64,000 bases of DNA from Thalassia testudinum (Eukaryota; Streptophyta; Magnoliopsida; Alismatales; Hydrocharitaceae), in assembly GCA_037157565.1 (NCBI GenBank), contig JAZHRO010000056.1, forward strand, positions 31,619,501 through 31,683,500. Reading direction: 5' to 3'. Made by a program: the position numbers and the translations under genes. Under the pieces are notes generated by a model. It had not been told where the DNA came from, ran no database searches, and saw nothing but the letters and a program-made list of their open reading frames with translations. Positions 55,158-64,000 of the stretch are shown here, piece after piece (position 1 is the stretch's first letter; each line of letters starts with the position of its first letter).

Positions 55158-58100
55158 ATGCTTGGTAGGCGTTCTCTTAGGAGACAACTTGTATTTGATC
55201 CTGAACCGGAAAGAATCCTAAGAAAAGACCTCCCAAGGGTAGAAATGGCCGGTCAAAGGAGCCTTAAGGAATATTTCATCCCAACCAACCAAGCTGGCCC
55301 AGCACTACGTAGACCTGGAGGGGATAATCCATATGAGATCAAAAGTAGTACCATATCCTTGCTACCCTCCTTTTATGGTACTACTAGGGAAGACCCTTAC
55401 AGGCATATTGAGGAATTCACCGAGGTCTGTTCCACGGTGAAGCTGCAGGGCGTTACTGATGACGCTCAAATGCGGACCCTTTTTCCCTTCTCCCTAAAGG
55501 GCAAAGCCAAGTATTGGTATCACACCCTTGATAATTTAAATACTTGGGATGCCCTGAAAAAGGAGTTTTTGAAGAAGTACTTCCCCATGAGCAAAACAAA
55601 TCACTTTAGGAGGGAAATCATGAGTTGTGCTCAAAAGGATGGGGAAGCTTTCCATGATGCGTGGGAGCGCTTTAACGATTTGCTGAGACTTTGCCCACAT
55701 CACCAGGTGCCTAAATGGCAACTGATTGAAAGGTTCTACACCGGACTTAATGATTCTCATAGGCAAACTGTGGATGGTGCCTGTGCAGGAACCTTTCTAT
55801 CTAAGACTGAGGATGAAGCTTGGAACTTATTTGATACTTTGAGTGAGAATTCTATTCACTTGAATTCTGCCTACATGGATAGAAAGCCCACTCTCATGCA
55901 AAGAAAGTTGGAGGCGAATGAAGCAAGGGAAACCCAGAATTTAGCTTATCAAATTCAATTACTGAATCAAAACATGGAAAGGCTTATGTCGAACCCGAGT
56001 TCATTCACACCTAACACCTCCACATCCCAAGCTTCCGAATGTGTAATTTGTCAAGGCAATACACACGCCACTGTGGATTGCCACTTAGCCTCCCAATTCC
56101 CTGAGCTTGTACAAGCAGATTTGAATGCCGCTCAAGGGTTCCGTCCAAGACCTCGTAATGATCCTTTCTCCAACACTTATAATGAGGGATGGAGGAACCA
56201 CCCAAACTTTTCATGGAGACAAGGAAATGTCTCAAATTCAGGGAATTACAAACCGCAATCCTTTCAAAACCATCAAATGAACAAACCTCAGACCTTTGCC
56301 CAACCTAAAACCTCTGAGATGGATGAATTGAAGGCGATATTGAAAACTATGGAAGAAAGTCAAAGTGCCATCATCCAATCTCATGACAAGGCTATACATG
56401 AGATGAAATCACAAATTGGACACCTTGTTGAGGCTGTTAGACAGAGGGAGACTGGGAAGTTTCCAAGTGTTGCTGAGGAAAATCCTAGAGGAAAAGGGAT
56501 TGTCTTTAGGGAGCATGCTCAAGCGGTGACTATTCTGAGGAGTGGGAAAGAAATTTCCAAACCCGATGCTCCTATAGTCTCACCCCCTAAAAAGACATCC
56601 ACCCCGACTTTCACCCCCACCGAAGAAGATTTGCCCAAATCTTCTCCGCTTGAAATCACCTCACCGGAAGAAGTTGCCCCCGTTCCACCCCTTACTCGAC
56701 ATGACAACCCTTCCACCCAGAGATCGAGAGTGCCATTTCCAGAGTGCTTATCCACCTCTGGGCAGACTTCTGCTGGCTCATCTGGAGCCAAAGATAAGAC
56801 GGATGAGATTATGGAAACTTTCAAGCAAGTGCAGATTAACCTGCCTTTGCTTGAAGCTATCAGGCAGATTCCGTCTTATGCCCGCTTCTTAAAGGACTTG
56901 TGCACGAAAAAGCGGCAATCTAGAAAACAGGTCCAGTCTAAAGTTGTCCTGCCTGATTCTGTTAGCTCAATTGTTCAACATGGCACACCTCCGAAACTTA
57001 AGGACCCAGGGGCCCCATATATCTCTGTAGTTATTGGTGACTTACAAATTGATGAGGCTCTGCTTGATCTGGGTGCGGGGGTGAACATCCTTCCGAGCTA
57101 TGTATATGAACAACTTGGGGGAGGCAATCTGAAGCCTAGCCCTGTAGTCCTTCAAGTTGCTGATCGATCACTTAAGACACCACGGGGAATTTTGGAAGAT
57201 GTCCTCGTAAGAGTGGAGGATTTCTTCTTTCCCATTGACTTCTTAGTTTTGGACACTGACCCTACCAACAAGCCAACCAAACCCTCCATCATTTTGGGCC
57301 GCCCCTTCCTTGCAACTTCCCATGCTTCAATTAATTGCAATACTGGGGCAATGAAAATGGGCTTTGGGAATAGGAAAATCCGGCTTAATGTGTTTGATGC
57401 TTACAAACAAGCTGGACTTGAGGATTGTTCTCAAGTTGAGGTGATAGATGACCTAATTGAAGAGGCAACTCCTGCAATGTTATGTGATGACCCCCTTCAG
57501 CATGTCATGCTAAATGAGCATTCCCATCTCTTGGAGGAATTTGAAGGGGATATACTAGAACTAGAGGAATTGCTAGGAGTTTCTGCTGAGTCTCTTCCCC
57601 CATCATTTCCGCCGAAGGCAGATTTGCTACCTGAGATGGGGACATCTATTATGAAACCCTCAACCATACAAGCCCCCAACCTTGAGTTGAAACCCCTCCC
57701 TGACACTCTCAAGTATGTTTTCCTAGGTGCCAATGATACGCTCCCAGTTATCATTTCGGCTGTGCTGTCTGAGGCACAGGAGGGAGCCTTGATTGAATGC
57801 CTGTCTAGGCATAAGGAAGCTATTGCTTGGAGCATTGCTGACATTAAGGGTATAGACTCTACACTCTGCATGCACCACATTTATACTGATGATTCCATCA
57901 AGCCTTTTAGGGACATGCAGAGACGTCTGAACCCTAATATGAGGGAGGTTGTAAAAAAGGAAATCCTGAAGTGGTTGGACGCTGGGATCATATATCCCAT
58001 TGCTGATAGTAAATGGGTCAGTCCCATTCATGTGGTGCCAAAGAAGGCAGGCTTTACTGTGGAACTCAACGACCAAGGTGAACAAGTTGTCACTAGACCC

Positions 58101-60572
58101 TCAACTGGATGGAGGGTCTGTATTGATTACCGCAAGCTGAACACCGCTACCCAGAAGGATCACTTTCCTTTGCCTTTTATTGATCAAATTCTCGAAAAAT
58201 TGGCAGGGAATAAGTATTATTGCTTTCTCGATGGATATTCTGGGTACAATCAGGTGGCAGTCTTTCCTGATGACCAGGAAAAGACGACATTCACGAGTCC
58301 TTACGGTACTTTTGCATTCAGGCGTATGCCGTTTGGATTATGTAATGCCCCTGCAACTTTCCAGCGGTGTATGATGTCTATCTTTTCGGACATGATTGAC
58401 GAGTGTGTCGAAGTATTTACGGATGACTTCTCTATTTATGGCTCGTCTTTCGACCAGTGTCTCCTGCACCTGGAGAATGTGTTGAAACGATGTAAGGAGA
58501 CTGGTTTAGTCCTCAGCTGGGAGAAAAGTCACTTCATGGTACAGAAAGGAATTGTACTTAGGCATGTTGTATCTGAGCAAGGTTTGGAAGTAGATAAAGC
58601 CAAGATTGATTCTATTTCCAAACTTCCATTGCCTACGAATGTCCAACAGATTAGATCCTTTCTGGGCCATGCTGGCTTTTACAGGCACTTTATTAAAAAT
58701 TTTAGTAAGATTTCTAGGCCACTTTGTGACTTATTGGCGAAGGAATCTTCCTTCAGTTTTGATTCAAAGTGTGCCGAGGCCTTTCAAACTCTAAAGGAGG
58801 CCTTGATCTCTGCGCCTGTTCTCCAAGCTCCTGATTGGGCACTCCCCTTTGAGCTTATGTGTGATGCTTCGGATTATGCAGTGGGAGCAGTCCTTGGACA
58901 AAGGGTTGAGGGAAGACCTCATGTGCTGCATTATGCAAGCAAGACTTTAACTGAACCTCAGCAAAACTACACCGTCACTGAAAAAGAATTACTTGCTGTA
59001 GTTTTTGCTCTGGAGAAGTTTAGGTCTTATTTACTTGGGTCTAAGGTGGTTATTTTTACTGATCATGCAGCAGTGAAACATCTCATTGCTAAGAAAGATT
59101 CTAAGCCACGTCTAATTAGGTGGATCTTACTCCTTCAAGAATTTGACTTGGAAATACGTGAAAAGAAAGGAGTAGAAAATGTTGTGGCTGACCACCTGTC
59201 TCGTCTTCCTCTTAACGACTCTATTTCTGAAGACATTCGCGAGACATTCCCCGATGAAACTCTAATGGCGGTAACACCAACTTTACCTTGGTATGCAGAC
59301 ATTGTAAATTACTTGGTCACTGGACAAATTCCTGGCTCTTGGGATAAGCAGAAAAGAAAGAGATTCATTTCTCAAGCGAGATATTTTCATTGGGAAGAGC
59401 CAGAATTATTTAGAATTGGACAAGACCAAGTTTTGAGACGTTGTGTGCCTGAAGAGGAACAACAAAGTGTGCTGACATTTTGCCATGAACTTCATTGTGG
59501 AGGACACTTTGGTGCTAAGAAAACTGCTTTTAAGGTTCTCCAGTCTGGTTTTTGGTGGCCTTCCTTATTTAAGGATTCTCATAATTTTGTTAAGGCCTGT
59601 ATTAGATGTCAACGGACTGGAACGATTGGGAAGAAGAATGAAATGCCTCAACATCCTTTTCAATCTGTTGAAATTTTTGATGTGTGGGGAATTGACTTTA
59701 TGGGCCCCTTCCCGTCGTCCCATGGTTTTGAATATATCTTGGTGGCAGTTGATTATGTCTCTAAATGGATAGAGGCCATTCCGACATGCACAAATGACCA
59801 CTCTGTGGTTTTGAAATTTGTGAAGGCCAATATCATATCCCGTTTCGGCTGCCCCAAGACTATTATAAGTGATGGGGGACCTCATTTCCGAAACCACCAC
59901 TTCAATCGGTTAATTAAGAGTTTGGGAGTGACTCACAAGGTTGCTACCCCTTACCACCCTCAGACAAGTGGTCAGGTTGAAGTATCAAATAGGGAGATAA
60001 AAAATATTTTGGAAAAGACCGTTAGACCTGATAGGAAAGATTGGTCCCAAAAGCTCGATGATGCTTTGTGGGCTTATCGAACGGCTTATAAGACCCCTTT
60101 GGGTACTTCTCCCTTTCGGATTGTGTATGGAAAAGCATGCCATTTACCTGTTGAGTTGGAACATAAAGCACTTTGGGCTATTCGAAGTGTTAACATGGAT
60201 TTAGAGAAGGCAGGTAAGGCACGATTTCTAGAATTAAGTGAGCTTGAGGGGCTGAGGAATGATGCTTATGACACCTCTCAAGCTTATAAAGAAAGAACTA
60301 AGGTCTTGCATGACAAGTTTATTCTTCGAAAGACCTTTGAACCCAACCAACAAGTCTGGCTTTTCAATTCCAGACTCAAGCTTTTTCCTGGGAAATTAAA
60401 ATCTCGTTGGGATGGGCCTTACATAATCACCAAAGTATTCCCCCATGGAGCTGTGGAGATCAAAAATCCTTCCTCTTCAGCAACTCCCTTTATCGTCAAT
60501 GGTCAACGGTTAAAACCGTACATAACTTTAGATGGCCATCTAGTTGACGAAGTCACTCTTGAGGAGCCTTAG
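55158..60572 (+). CDS. gag-pol: Element M: gag-pol polyprotein
   Basis: One uninterrupted frame of 1804 codons, with no frameshift between gag and pol. The start ATG at 55158 is the first in frame; Met30 ([11 protein letters not shown], 55245) is an alternative. Gag covers about residues 30-480, with the capsid block near 60-240 and a zinc knuckle CX2CX4HX4C at 295-308. Protease: LDLGAGVN with D637, and ILGRPFLAT downstream. [11 protein letters not shown] with D1025, and FTDDFSIYG with D1089/D1090; Athila RTs usually have FMDD, so T1088 is unusual. RNase [15 protein letters not shown] with D1236, and TDHAAVKHL. Integrase: HHCC near 1435-1485, then D1513, D1572 and E1608 (DX35E), and a C-terminal GPY region. 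RNase H is followed directly by integrase, the Ty3/gypsy order, and the sequence is Athila-type. All catalytic residues are present, so the protein may be active. Confidence 0.95.
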   Translation: MLGRRSLRRQLVFDPEPERILRKDLPRVEMAGQRSLKEYFIPTNQAGPALRRPGGDNPYEIKSSTISLLPSFYGTTREDPYRHIEEFTEVCSTVKLQGVTDDAQMRTLFPFSLKGKAKYWYHTLDNLNTWDALKKEFLKKYFPMSKTNHFRREIMSCAQKDGEAFHDAWERFNDLLRLCPHHQVPKWQLIERFYTGLNDSHRQTVDGACAGTFLSKTEDEAWNLFDTLSENSIHLNSAYMDRKPTLMQRKLEANEARETQNLAYQIQLLNQNMERLMSNPSSFTPNTSTSQASECVICQGNTHATVDCHLASQFPELVQADLNAAQGFRPRPRNDPFSNTYNEGWRNHPNFSWRQGNVSNSGNYKPQSFQNHQMNKPQTFAQPKTSEMDELKAILKTMEESQSAIIQSHDKAIHEMKSQIGHLVEAVRQRETGKFPSVAEENPRGKGIVFREHAQAVTILRSGKEISKPDAPIVSPPKKTSTPTFTPTEEDLPKSSPLEITSPEEVAPVPPLTRHDNPSTQRSRVPFPECLSTSGQTSAGSSGAKDKTDEIMETFKQVQINLPLLEAIRQIPSYARFLKDLCTKKRQSRKQVQSKVVLPDSVSSIVQHGTPPKLKDPGAPYISVVIGDLQIDEALLDLGAGVNILPSYVYEQLGGGNLKPSPVVLQVADRSLKTPRGILEDVLVRVEDFFFPIDFLVLDTDPTNKPTKPSIILGRPFLATSHASINCNTGAMKMGFGNRKIRLNVFDAYKQAGLEDCSQVEVIDDLIEEATPAMLCDDPLQHVMLNEHSHLLEEFEGDILELEELLGVSAESLPPSFPPKADLLPEMGTSIMKPSTIQAPNLELKPLPDTLKYVFLGANDTLPVIISAVLSEAQEGALIECLSRHKEAIAWSIADIKGIDSTLCMHHIYTDDSIKPFRDMQRRLNPNMREVVKKEILKWLDAGIIYPIADSKWVSPIHVVPKKAGFTVELNDQGEQVVTRPSTGWRVCIDYRKLNTATQKDHFPLPFIDQILEKLAGNKYYCFLDGYSGYNQVAVFPDDQEKTTFTSPYGTFAFRRMPFGLCNAPATFQRCMMSIFSDMIDECVEVFTDDFSIYGSSFDQCLLHLENVLKRCKETGLVLSWEKSHFMVQKGIVLRHVVSEQGLEVDKAKIDSISKLPLPTNVQQIRSFLGHAGFYRHFIKNFSKISRPLCDLLAKESSFSFDSKCAEAFQTLKEALISAPVLQAPDWALPFELMCDASDYAVGAVLGQRVEGRPHVLHYASKTLTEPQQNYTVTEKELLAVVFALEKFRSYLLGSKVVIFTDHAAVKHLIAKKDSKPRLIRWILLLQEFDLEIREKKGVENVVADHLSRLPLNDSISEDIRETFPDETLMAVTPTLPWYADIVNYLVTGQIPGSWDKQKRKRFISQARYFHWEEPELFRIGQDQVLRRCVPEEEQQSVLTFCHELHCGGHFGAKKTAFKVLQSGFWWPSLFKDSHNFVKACIRCQRTGTIGKKNEMPQHPFQSVEIFDVWGIDFMGPFPSSHGFEYILVAVDYVSKWIEAIPTCTNDHSVVLKFVKANIISRFGCPKTIISDGGPHFRNHHFNRLIKSLGVTHKVATPYHPQTSGQVEVSNREIKNILEKTVRPDRKDWSQKLDDALWAYRTAYKTPLGTSPFRIVYGKACHLPVELEHKALWAIRSVNMDLEKAGKARFLELSELEGLRNDAYDTSQAYKERTKVLHDKFILRKTFEPNQQVWLFNSRLKLFPGKLKSRWDGPYIITKVFPHGAVEIKNPSSSATPFIVNGQRLKPYITLDGHLVDEVTLEEP

Positions 60573-61774
60573 CTCCTACTATTCTCCGCCTCAGGTAATA
60601 TCTTCCTTTAGCTATTTTTGATTTTCAATGAGGACATTGTTTGAACCAAGCATGGGAGAGAGGACCTGAGGCATTTTGTTTATAGCATGCATTTATAAAA
60701 AAAAAAAAAGAGAAAAAAGAGAGCGAAAAAAAAAGAGAACAAAAAAAAAAGTTTTGAGCTTAACTGGCTAGATCTTGCAGTCTTAAGCAAATCAGAACTC
60801 TAGGGTAGACTAAGTTAATTTTAGGGTCAAACTTTAGAAGCTAAATAAGCTACTAGCTTTAGACCTTTAGGGTCCTTTGTGGACTTAAAAACTTAAGTAG
60901 GAGTTAAGTTGCGGACCATTCTTCAAGAGGTTGAGGAAGGGAAGCTAGGGTTTGAGTTAAAAGGTGGGGTTGTACCTGGAGTCTTATTCTACCTTTTGGT
61001 TTACGGGTCCTTGTAACCCAAGCATCCAAATTGTTCACACTTGGTCTGGTAATTAACTTAATTTCTGAAAAGAGATTTGGTTCTCTTAGTTTTGACTTAA
61101 GAAAGGCTTGAAAACACATTTTGATTGGAAGAGTTCCCGCCGCAAGAGAGGTGGAGTATATACTCACCTTGAGGATGCGATGGTAACATATTACCTCCTC
61201 GGTGCTTGTCTCTTAGGATATCCATCCTACTGGGGGCATGTAAGCGCATTGCGCGGTTCAGGTACCATGGGCGGCCCTATCTCGAAGTGCCGATTGCCAT
61301 AGGCCTGAATTCGCTTAAGAAATCCATGGGCGATACTATCTCGAAGTGTCGATTGCCAGGAGTTCTTGGGGTCGTTATGGGCGGTGCTATCTCGAAGCAT
61401 CGAAAGCCAGGCACCCTTCGAGGTATGGTAATGGGGACAATGAATCCGACACAGACCGTGTTGATAGCTGATCTGAGGTTAGACTTAGAAGAATCAAAAA
61501 AAAAAAAAGTATATATATTAAAAAAAAAAAATTCCTTTAACTCAAATAACTCGGACCAATGCAAAAGCACGGATGCTTTAATCTCAGGGATCAATAAACT
61601 TTAGGGTAGAGTCAGAAATCAAGGAAACTTGTGCTTGCAACTCGTCTTTAGCCGACCTAGTCTGTAACTTAGCAACTACTTAGGAACCTTGGGTTTAGAA
61701 CCTGAACTTAATATGCTTCTGAAGGAAGACTAAGTGACTTGACTAGTCTACTTAGAGTGCTAGGTTTCGCTTAA
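60573..61774 (+). other. Element M: 3' untranslated region
   Basis: No gene. Modules: CAATGAGGACATTG then AGCATGGGAGAGAGG (60626-60662); A-rich runs 60690-60755; TTCAAGAGGTTGAGGAA near 60922; a palindrome-like AGGATATCCATCCT at 61217-61230; three CCATGG-array units at 61265-61411. Confidence 0.75.
61265..61411 (+). repeat. Three-unit CCATGG / CGATTGCCAGG array (M)
   Basis: Units begin at 61265, 61324 and about 61375 and follow the pattern CATGGGCGG, CTATCTCGAAG, CGAAAGCCAGG with variants. The first unit ends GATTGCCATAGG. Confidence 0.75.
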
Positions 61775-61813
61775 TTTTGCTAGGGACTAGCAAAAACTAG
61801 GCATGGGGGTATT
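61775..61813 (+). other. Element M: pre-PPT hairpin and polypurine tract
   Basis: Perfect 9-bp arms TTTTGCTAG and CTAGCAAAA with loop GGA (61775-61795), then ACTAGGCATGGGGGTATT directly before the 3' LTR. Confidence 0.9.
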
Positions 61814-63678
61814 TGATTAGCCCATAGTTGTGGGCTATTTAAGTATTTAAGTGCCTACACATTAGGTTAATTCTAACATTTATTTAGTATAAATTAGGAT
61901 GTAAATAGATTAATTCATAGTTTTAATCTAATTACATAATCCATACATTGCATTCATATCTTAAGTGCATTTAGAATTAGCTCAAAATAGCATTCATCTA
62001 ATTAGATAACCAATTAGGTATATTATTTTTATTAACATAGAAGTTGAGGGTCTATACATAAATAACCCTAATATTTTAATAATATTTTCTTTATTCGTCT
62101 TCTTTCAGAACGGCTGGCTGCCGCTCCAACGCCCAGGTGATGCAGTGAAGGAGCCATTCAAGGGGGAGCGGATACGGTCGATCTGGTCGGCCGCTGATTT
62201 CAAATTTGTTCAGGCCACTACAAAAGGAGCACTAAGGCAGCCGAGCTCAGAAGGCATCCGCCACCGACCCACCACTGTGCAGAGAGAACCTCTCTCTTCC
62301 ACTCCACACTGCCGGCCTCTACCGTGGCGGCGAGTCTCCACCACCGTGGGCGTGTGGTGTGACAGGTAACACCGCCATCCGGAGCTCGCCCGCATTACCG
62401 TGAGCACCTTAGCGTGCAACTCCCTCGCCGTCATCACCGACCACCGTCACCAACCTACTGATTCAGCCACCCTCTCAGTAACTTAAGACGTCTGGGGAAT
62501 TTCCCAGACGTCTGAAGTTACCCGCTCACTTCACCGCACACGCCTGAAGTCGCCTGCAGACCCCTTCCCGCACCTGCAGAACCTTCAGTGCACCCACGTC
62601 CGTCAACCTTCAGCTCAAACGCGCCTCAACTCTCCAACAGCCACGCCTCCGCTCAACAGCCTGCAGAACCTTCAGCGTACCCACGCCTGCGCCCTCCACC
62701 GCTCACCGGCTGCAGACCTACGCACGCCTGCAGATCAGCACAACCGAGCACGCCTCCTCCCGCGCCTGCCGCTTGCAAGCGCCATTCACTCGCGACTGCA
62801 GAGTCCTTCGCCCACGCGCCTGCACCCTCCAACAGCGCCTGCAGTCCACGCCGTTCACCACTGCGCCTGCAGAACCGCCAGCAACCGACCTCTGCAGACC
62901 CTCTGCCCACGCCAGCTTCCACCGCACACGCCAACCGCCTGCAGACCACCGCGCAAGCGCCCTCCTGCAGACCACCGCCCGCGCACAACTGCGCGCCCTC
63001 CGCAGACCCTCCGCGCGCCCACGCACAACCGCCTACAGACCACCCAACCGACCACCGCGCACGCCAGCCGCACACGCCAGCCGCAGCAGTGCCCACGGCA
63101 GCGGCAGCAGCCACCCCCGCAGCAGCAGCAGGCGGCGGACTTCACGCCAACAGGCTGCGCAAGCTGCCGGCTGCAGCACCTCCGCCGGAGCTCGTCCGGC
63201 CACCTCCGACCGCCGCGCGACTCGCCACCACCACCGATTCGAAGCCCTTGATCCAAGGGACCTCCTCCGAGCTTCCCGCGCCCGGCCATCGGCTCCTCGT
63301 CGCGCAAGACAACGGGGAAAAATTCCCCTGTTTTGCTACAGTAAAACGTTAATTAAAATTTACATTTTCTGCCATTGCCACATTTTAATCATATTCTATT
63401 CACTCTGCATTGCGTAAAATATCATGTAGTTTCTCATAATTGCCATTTCAGCATTGTTTCTTGCTTAAACCTTAATCTAAAGGCAATCTTGGCTTGGTTC
63501 TTGTCCAAATTGACTACGAACAAACATTTTTAAGTGGCACGAATTTTAATACGTTATTGCCTCCCTGTGGATACGACCTGCTCCTCTGCGAGTGGTTATT
63601 TCTTATTAAAAATTGATTAGTCGATTTTTCCACCACATTAAACTACAAACGACTTAAAAGCGAAAGATCGAACGGTCA
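61814..63678 (+). repeat. Element M: 3' LTR
   Basis: Near-identical copy of 52046-53915, followed by the CCTTC duplication. It has a short replacement around 62546-62560 relative to the 5' LTR. Confidence 0.95.
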
Positions 63679-63683
63679 CCTTC

Positions 63684-64000
63684 AACTGGGGGGGCCCAGG
63701 CCTTCTTTTATAGCATTGATGGAGGGCAAAAAAGGTATTTTAACCATTAATCTTGTGCAACAACCCTTTTGCTAATTAGATTTGTCAATCAAGAGATCAA
63801 CAACTCTAATTCGGCCTCAAAATTACCTTCAAAAAACCATCTATGCTCGGATTTGCTCTGGTGGCGACATGTGGCAGCCACTGGAGCGATGGGTCAAAGA
63901 TCGCACGGCCTCGCTTCCTCCTCGCGGGCCCTTCATCTTTTGCTTCTCATCGCTCAAGCCTTAATCCCGCCTTAACATCAGCCATCCGATAATAACGAGT
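63684..64000 (-). repeat. LTR J, right part (runs off the window)
   Basis: Continues J after element M. A TATA box (minus CTATAAAAG) is at 63704-63712. No gene is seen; the short frames at 63769-63975 overlap and have no recognisable content. Confidence 0.65.
63704..63712 (-). promoter_or_regulatory. TATA box of LTR J
   Basis: The reverse complement is CTATAAAAG, followed by GAAGGCCTGGG on the minus strand. Confidence 0.5.

Larger units (their letters stand above)
52046..63678 (+). mobile_element. Element M: intact autonomous Athila-group LTR retrotransposon
   Basis: M spans 11,633 bp. LTRs are 52046-53915 (1870 bp) and 61814-63678 (1865 bp), with exact 5-bp duplications CCTTC (52041-52045 and 63679-63683). 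PBS, one open gag-pol and PPT are all present. The LTRs differ at about two to three dozen places by eye, so insertion is recent. There is no env-like ORF between pol and the PPT. It is the last insertion of the stack and could be competent to move. It is a possible source of proteins for E-, F- or G-like elements, although its 3' sequences differ somewhat from theirs. Confidence 0.97.

Noticed and set aside
60573..61813. Possible env-like ORF after pol in M
   Set aside because: The longest frame is 132 codons, overlaps the CCATGG array and is out of keeping with an envelope protein; no signal peptide or transmembrane pattern.

Overview
This is plant nuclear DNA made almost wholly of nested long terminal repeat (LTR) retrotransposons of the Ty3/gypsy Athila group. 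I found no cellular protein gene, tRNA or rRNA gene. The evidence for a plant is the Athila-type gag-pol, primer-binding sites matching the 3' end of plant tRNA-Asp, LTRs of 1.9-4.0 kb, 5-bp target duplications, and LTR promoters with the upstream sequence element (USE) of plant snRNA genes. The species cannot be told from the sequence. I name the elements A, K, B, E, F, G, H, I, J and M.

Layout. Element A (minus strand) gives 1-3451: a decayed gag, leader, PBS and part of its 5' LTR. An LTR K (plus) enters A's LTR at 3452 and is itself cut at 4338 by element B (minus). B runs through 4339-7741, 10075-11117 and 20964-25096 (3' LTR, 3' UTR, integrase to gag). It is broken by a solo LTR of family F (7742-10074), by the complete element E (11118-20963, TSD CGAGT), and by element G at 25097. 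G (minus) has its 3' LTR split by the complete element F (25901-35457), its body at 36419-40666, and its 5' LTR from 40667 until element H enters at 41784. H (minus) holds a 3' LTR (41784-44537), a 3' UTR split by a 4.0-kb solo LTR I (44980-49008), and a decayed pol up to 51561. There LTR J enters, and J is split by the intact element M (52046-63678, plus strand, TSD CCTTC). The deepest chain is A > K > B > G > H > J > M, seven levels.

Function. M is the only element with an uninterrupted gag-pol (1804 codons, all catalytic motifs visible). E, F and G have LTRs, PBS and PPT but no gag-pol. They carry instead private acidic ORFs, so they look non-autonomous and probably moved with proteins from Athila relatives such as A, B, H or M. 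All six elements whose 3' ends are visible share the same 3' machinery: an internal purine tract, a hairpin directly before the PPT, and mostly a three-unit CCATGG array.

Most notable observation. LTRs of A, B, E and H, and solo LTR I, contain a plant USE (RTCCCACATCG, exact in four of the five families) followed after exactly 24 nt by a TATA-like box, which is the spacing of plant U6-type RNA polymerase III promoters. In A, B, E and H a conserved GCCTCAG lies 54-55 nt after the USE, where a U6-type start is expected. It is followed by a hairpin, and the first TTTT downstream always lies in a conserved GGTTTTGCTC. This predicts an undescribed LTR-encoded Pol III RNA of about 170-255 nt.
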